A DNA stretch of 64,000 bases from Phycisphaeraceae bacterium (GTDB taxonomy: Bacteria; Planctomycetota; Phycisphaerae; Phycisphaerales; UBA1924): contig JAHBWV010000001.1 of NCBI GenBank assembly GCA_019636845.1, positions 62,001 to 126,000 on the forward strand, in the 5' to 3' direction. The notes under the pieces are model-generated. The model was not told the origin of the DNA, did no database searches, and saw nothing but the letters and a program-made list of their open reading frames with translations. A program made the translations under genes and the position numbers. Positions within the stretch are counted from its first letter, which is position 1; each line of letters begins with the position of its first letter. Below, piece after piece: positions 60,580 to 64,000 of this stretch.

Positions 60580-61380
60580 ATGAGATCTCTTTCACTCGCG
60601 GCGTCTGGCCTGGCTTTCGCGTTCGCACCCCTGGGTGCGCTCGCCTCGGGCACGCTCGTGTTCTCGGATCAGAAAGCGGAGGCGGGGGTGCGGCACCAGC
60701 TGGGTCCGTCGCTGGTCGGGAACGCGGGATTGACGCAGAGCTTCGCGGGCACCGACTTCGTGGCCACTCAGAACCGCGTGTACAACGCCTCGGTGTTCTC
60801 GGGAAGGGGCTATGCGCATCACGGCGCGACCTTCCTGACGCCGGGATCGGTCATCGGCGCGCCGTTCAGCGGGGCGATCCTCGACGCGTGCACGTCTGCG
60901 GAGATCTATACCTCGGGGATCGGCCCGTATGTCTATGAAGAGGCATACGGCATGGCCAACGGTGTGATCGAGTTCACGCTCAGCGCACCTATGAACTGGT
61001 CGTGGATCGGCGGCTGGCAGGGAAACACGCACAACACCGGCTCTTACAACGAGGTCCTGGCGGTCCACGAGTTGATCGAAGTTGGCTCGGGCTTCAACCA
61101 TGTGAACCAGACTCGCTCGTCGGTGAATGGAGCGGGCAACTGGGTCGAGTTCTTCAGCAGAGGCGGCTCGCTCGGACCCGGCACGTACCGGCTCACATGG
61201 TCGCATGAGTCGTACGTTCTGGGCGGGCACACCCCTTACGGCTTCTTCCCGACGGGCTACGGCGGCGCGCCGCTGGTCTCATGCATCAACAGCGAGTTTC
61301 GGATCTGGAACATTCCCGCGCCGGGCTCGCTGGCATTGCTGGGTATGGGCGGGCTGTTTGCGACGCGGCGGCGGAGGTGA
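60580..61380 (+). CDS. Exported PEP-CTERM-type protein
   Basis: The 266-residue protein has a signal peptide (LAASGLAFAFAPLGALAS) and a C-terminal IPAPGSLALLGMGGLFATR plus Arg run. The middle is beta-rich with GYAHHGATFLTPGSVIGAPF and WSWIGGWQGNTHN. The ribosome site AAGGAGG is strong. Third protein of this tail type in the window. Confidence 0.85.
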   Translation: MRSLSLAASGLAFAFAPLGALASGTLVFSDQKAEAGVRHQLGPSLVGNAGLTQSFAGTDFVATQNRVYNASVFSGRGYAHHGATFLTPGSVIGAPFSGAILDACTSAEIYTSGIGPYVYEEAYGMANGVIEFTLSAPMNWSWIGGWQGNTHNTGSYNEVLAVHELIEVGSGFNHVNQTRSSVNGAGNWVEFFSRGGSLGPGTYRLTWSHESYVLGGHTPYGFFPTGYGGAPLVSCINSEFRIWNIPAPGSLALLGMGGLFATRRRR

Positions 61381-61420
61381 TCGTTCGAGCGTCGGGTTTG
61401 CGTTCTCTATGGGCCTTGCG

Positions 61421-61462
61421 ACCGCCCCGGTGCTGCTCCTCTCGTGGGGGCACCGGGGCGGT
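61421..61462 (+). terminator. Hairpin downstream of the PEP-CTERM-type gene
   Basis: ACCGCCCCGGTG pairs perfectly with CACCGGGGCGGT over an 18-nt loop. No U-tract follows, so it may be a transcript-stabilising hairpin instead. Confidence 0.6.
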
Positions 61463-61522
61463 GTGCTCGGTTCCTGCGCAGGACGATTCTCCTACGATCC
61501 ACGAGCACCAACGGAGACCCAC

Positions 61523-62683
61523 ATGCTCGTGCAGGACCTGATCGATGCGCTGGAGAGAATTGCCCCGCTGTCGAATGCCGAGCCGTGGGACAAGGTGGGG
61601 CTGATGGTCGGTTCGCCGCGTGAGTCGCTGCGCGGGCCGGTGCTGTTCTGCATCGATCTGACCGAGAAGGTGATGGACGAGGCGATGGCGATGGGGGCTG
61701 GTGCGATCATCGCGTACCACCCGCCGATCTGGAAGCCGTTGGAGCGGATCACCGACGAGACGCCGAAGGGGCGTGTGATTCTTCGTGCGGCTGGGGCGGG
61801 GATCGCGATCTATTCGCCGCACACGTCGCTGGATGCCGCGCCGGGCGGTCTGACGGATTGGTTGTGCGAGGGGTTGAGCGGGAACGTGGGTGCAAAGGAT
61901 GGGGAAGGGGTGATCCACGGCGATTCGAGGGCGTTGACGCCTCGGTCGGTGCCGAGCGAGACGCAGGAGATGAAGATCGTGACGTTTGTGCCCGCGGGCG
62001 ATGCGGTGGAGAAGCTGCGGAACGCGATGGCATCCGCCGGTGCCGGGATCATCGGGAACTACCGCGTCTGCTCGTTCGGCGCGGAGGGAGTGGGCACGTT
62101 TCTCGGGGGCGAGGGCTCGAAGCCGGTGATCGGCGAGGCGGGGCGGCTGGAGAGTGTGCGTGAGGTGCGTCTTGAGATGGTCTGCTCGCGGAGCGCGGTG
62201 CCGCTGGTGGTGGAGACGCTGCGGTCGTTCCATCCGTATGAGACGCCCGCGATCGATGTGTACGAGTTGACGGGTGTGCCCGAGCGTCACGTCGGCGTCG
62301 GACGTCGGCTCGTGCTCGATCGTCCGGCGACGATCGCGGAGCTGGGGGATCGGCTGCGGGGGCATCTCGATCGTGTGCGCTTGCGGATGGCGCTGGTCGA
62401 GAGCGACAAGCCGCTGACGCACGTGGGCGTGGTGGCTGGTGCGGGCGCGGAGCTTGCGATGACGGCGGTGCGTGAGGGGTGCGAGGTGTTTGTGACGGGC
62501 GAGATGAAGCACCACGAGGTGGTGGAGATGCTCAACGCCGGGTGCAGCGTGCTGCTGGCGGGTCATACGAACACGGAGCGCGGGTATCTCAAGCGACTCG
62601 CGAAGCGATTGACTGCGGCTTTGCCGGGGCTGACGACGCACTGCTCGACGGCGGATCGCGACATCCTGGTCGCGGTGCCGTGA
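61523..62683 (+). CDS. Nif3-like dinuclear metal protein
   Basis: The 386-residue protein belongs to the Nif3/YbgI family, with AYHPPIWKPLER, YSPHTSLDAAPGGLTDWL near residue 97, and the C-terminal GHTNTERGYLK supplying metal ligands. A middle domain (~150-250) with IVTFVPAGDAVEKLR is the PII-like insert found in longer members. Family members form toroid hexamers with two metals; the reaction is unsettled despite the name GTP cyclohydrolase 1 type 2. ATG at 61523 with GGAG upstream. Confidence 0.9.
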   Translation: MLVQDLIDALERIAPLSNAEPWDKVGLMVGSPRESLRGPVLFCIDLTEKVMDEAMAMGAGAIIAYHPPIWKPLERITDETPKGRVILRAAGAGIAIYSPHTSLDAAPGGLTDWLCEGLSGNVGAKDGEGVIHGDSRALTPRSVPSETQEMKIVTFVPAGDAVEKLRNAMASAGAGIIGNYRVCSFGAEGVGTFLGGEGSKPVIGEAGRLESVREVRLEMVCSRSAVPLVVETLRSFHPYETPAIDVYELTGVPERHVGVGRRLVLDRPATIAELGDRLRGHLDRVRLRMALVESDKPLTHVGVVAGAGAELAMTAVREGCEVFVTGEMKHHEVVEMLNAGCSVLLAGHTNTERGYLKRLAKRLTAALPGLTTHCSTADRDILVAVP

Positions 62684-62715
62684 TGGAATGAAGAGGTCGT
62701 CTGCGACGAGCGGAC

Positions 62716-64000
62716 TTATCGAGTCCGAGTGCGCGCCGCCTCCGCGTTCGTTCCGGATCTTGTCGTGCCGTTCGCGAGTGCTTCGCTCCATATCCAGCCA
62801 TCGGTGGCGGTGACGCCCCACGACCGTCCCCCGTCGAGCCAGATGCCGCGCCAGTGCTGCATGCGCGGGTCGGCGGATCTTCTCTGTCCGGTTGATTGGT
62901 GGATGCTGTCCGGGTCGGTGTGGAAGAGCAGATCGACGGCCTCGCGGATCGCGCTGCCGTGGTGGGGCATTTCGAGCACACGGGCTCGCAGCCCGGGGTT
63001 CGAGGCGATGATGCGTGTGATCGCATCTTGTTGGATGTCGCCGGTCAGGAGGAGCGACGCTGGCGGCTCGGCCTCTTGGGGTGTGGGGGGGGCGTGGGGG
63101 GCGTGGGGGGCGTGGGGGGGTGCGGCGTGCGGGTGGAGCGGGTGGACGACCGCGACGAGGGAGCGTTCGTTCGGTTCTCTGGAGGTGAATCCATCTTCGG
63201 GCCAGATGAAGCGGATGCTTGTGTGTCCGAGCGTGAGGGAATCGCCGGCGTTGATGCGACGGATCGCCACGCCCCGGCGTTCGAGATCGGCGAGGGCGCG
63301 AGCGATCTGGCCTCGTGGTGATGCGCCTGCGTGCTCGATGGTTGCGTCGCCGATGAGGAGGGTGCGCAGCCCCAAGGTCCGCGCGGCATCGACGAGTCCG
63401 TTGGCGTGATCGATGTTCGGGTGGGTGAGGACGGCGAGGGGGATGCGCGTGATGCCGAGTGCGCGGGCGGCTCGGGGGAGCGTGCGTGATCCGATGTCCG
63501 AGCGGGTGAGAGAGCCGCAGTCCCAGAGCATGGCGTCGCGTCCGGAGCGGACGATGTGGCACGAGCCGTCTCCGACGGCGAGCGTATCGATGCGGACGAG
63601 GACATCCGGCGCGAGGGCCGATGTGGCGCGGAGTTCCATGCCCGACCATCCCAGGACGAGCGTGGTCGCGAGCCAGTGGGGGATGCTGCGCCAGCGGCCC
63701 GAGGCGCACCACCAGAGCGCGAGTGCGACCGCGGCTCCGGCGAGCGGGATGGAGATCGGCGCGATGCGAACGAGCGAGACGGGTGATTCATCGAACCAGA
63801 TGACCACGTCGGTGATCCACGCTCCGAGCGTGTCGATGATGCCGCCGAGGGTGTGCCCGAGCGCGGGCGAGAGCAGCCCTCCCATGATGGCGAGGAAGCC
63901 GATCCACATGAGGATGATGCACATCGGCACGACGACGAGTGTTGCGGGAACCGCGAGCAGACTGATGTTTCCGGTGTGCCACGCGATGATCGGGAGCCCG
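62716..64000 (-). CDS. ComEC/Rec2-type competence protein, C-terminal part
   Basis: The frame stays open to the right window edge, so the 5' part is missing. The visible ~428 residues have the last membrane helices of the competence channel (SLLAVPATLVVVPMC), two more hydrophobic helices and then a metallo-beta-lactamase-like domain: IDTLAVGDGSCHIV, LTHPNIDHANGL and LLTGDIQQDAI ... MPHHGS. ComEC passes single-stranded DNA across the inner membrane. A GTG at 63930 would only give an internal start. A G-run tract (63075-63125) codes for a His/Ala/Pro repeat in a loop. Confidence 0.9.
   Translation of the reverse strand, partial: GLPIIAWHTGNISLLAVPATLVVVPMCIILMWIGFLAIMGGLLSPALGHTLGGIIDTLGAWITDVVIWFDESPVSLVRIAPISIPLAGAAVALALWWCASGRWRSIPHWLATTLVLGWSGMELRATSALAPDVLVRIDTLAVGDGSCHIVRSGRDAMLWDCGSLTRSDIGSRTLPRAARALGITRIPLAVLTHPNIDHANGLVDAARTLGLRTLLIGDATIEHAGASPRGQIARALADLERRGVAIRRINAGDSLTLGHTSIRFIWPEDGFTSREPNERSLVAVVHPLHPHAAPPHAPHAPHAPPTPQEAEPPASLLLTGDIQQDAITRIIASNPGLRARVLEMPHHGSAIREAVDLLFHTDPDSIHQSTGQRRSADPRMQHWRGIWLDGGRSWGVTATDGWIWSEALANGTTRSGTNAEAARTRTR
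63078..63125. repeat. G-run tandem repeat inside the comEC-type gene
   Basis: Several GTGGGGGGC-type 9-bp units on the plus strand encode (H-A-P) repeats on the minus strand. Confidence 0.8.

Noticed and set aside
61286..63712. 808-codon open frame on the minus strand
   Set aside because: Antisense to the PEP-CTERM-type and Nif3-like genes and out of frame with the comEC-type gene; Arg/His-rich composition without motifs.

Overview
The window is about 64 kb of a very GC-rich bacterial chromosome (genes end-biased to G/C in third positions, many GTG/TTG starts). The gene content points to a planctomycete, most likely of the Phycisphaerae: a Ser/Thr kinase fused to TPR repeats, a large secreted protein ending in a GC-type dockerin, three short exported proteins with a Pro-Ala-Pro / hydrophobic / Arg-run C-terminus (PEP-CTERM variant), several small membrane proteins with a CxxC...CPECG zinc ribbon, and a BamB/PQQ-like giant. 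The taxonomic call is inference from gene families, not from an rRNA gene (none is present). I found no tRNA, rRNA or CRISPR array.

Layout. 1-5.5 kb: a receiver-like/GAF protein, the kinase, a sulfotransferase and an HTH protein. 5.7-9.4 kb: a divergent P-loop ATPase, a YjzC-like small protein, and a repeat-rich stretch centred on an IS200-like (RAYT) transposase with REP-like palindromes on both sides. 9.4-16 kb: GH57 glycoside hydrolase, a CsgG-like/PEGA lipoprotein pair, an NAD-dependent epimerase and an SLC13-type transporter. 15.8-20.1 kb: a direct duplication of the last 304 coding bases of the transporter flanks a dockerin-protein gene. 20-25 kb: a frameshifted zinc-ribbon membrane protein, HDOD protein, methyltransferase, and an MNT/HEPN toxin-antitoxin pair. 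25-32 kb: thymidylate kinase, a coiled-coil membrane protein, an iron-type binding lipoprotein, a GT4 glycosyltransferase and an O-antigen-ligase-like protein. 32-40 kb: a regulator cluster, an LpxL-like acyltransferase, a low-GC island with one orphan membrane protein, and a MITE inserted exactly at a stop codon. 40-48 kb: PQQ-like giant, RpiB, a Sua5/arginine-phosphatase-like fusion, a bisphosphate nucleotidase, an HTH-membrane protein. 49-64 kb: three PEP-CTERM-type proteins, PlsY, old yellow enzyme, a second sulfotransferase, a PIN/DUF104 toxin-antitoxin pair, an FAD oxidoreductase, a LuxR-type regulator, Aat, Nif3-like protein and the C-terminal part of ComEC.

How the genes work together. 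Most are housekeeping or envelope genes in short operons. Cell-surface chemistry is a theme (two sulfotransferases, epimerase, GT4, O-antigen ligase, LpxL, PlsY, UDP-galactopyranose-mutase-like oxidoreductase), consistent with an LPS-bearing outer membrane. The features most worth a second look are the exact 304-bp duplication around the dockerin gene, the MITE that regenerates a stop codon, the Sua5/YwlE-like fusion overlapping rpiB, the RAYT/REP block, and the low-GC orphan membrane protein. I do not see a complete, obviously new defence or biosynthetic system; the best candidates for one are the leaderless P-loop ATPase with its divergent HTH partner and the low-GC island.
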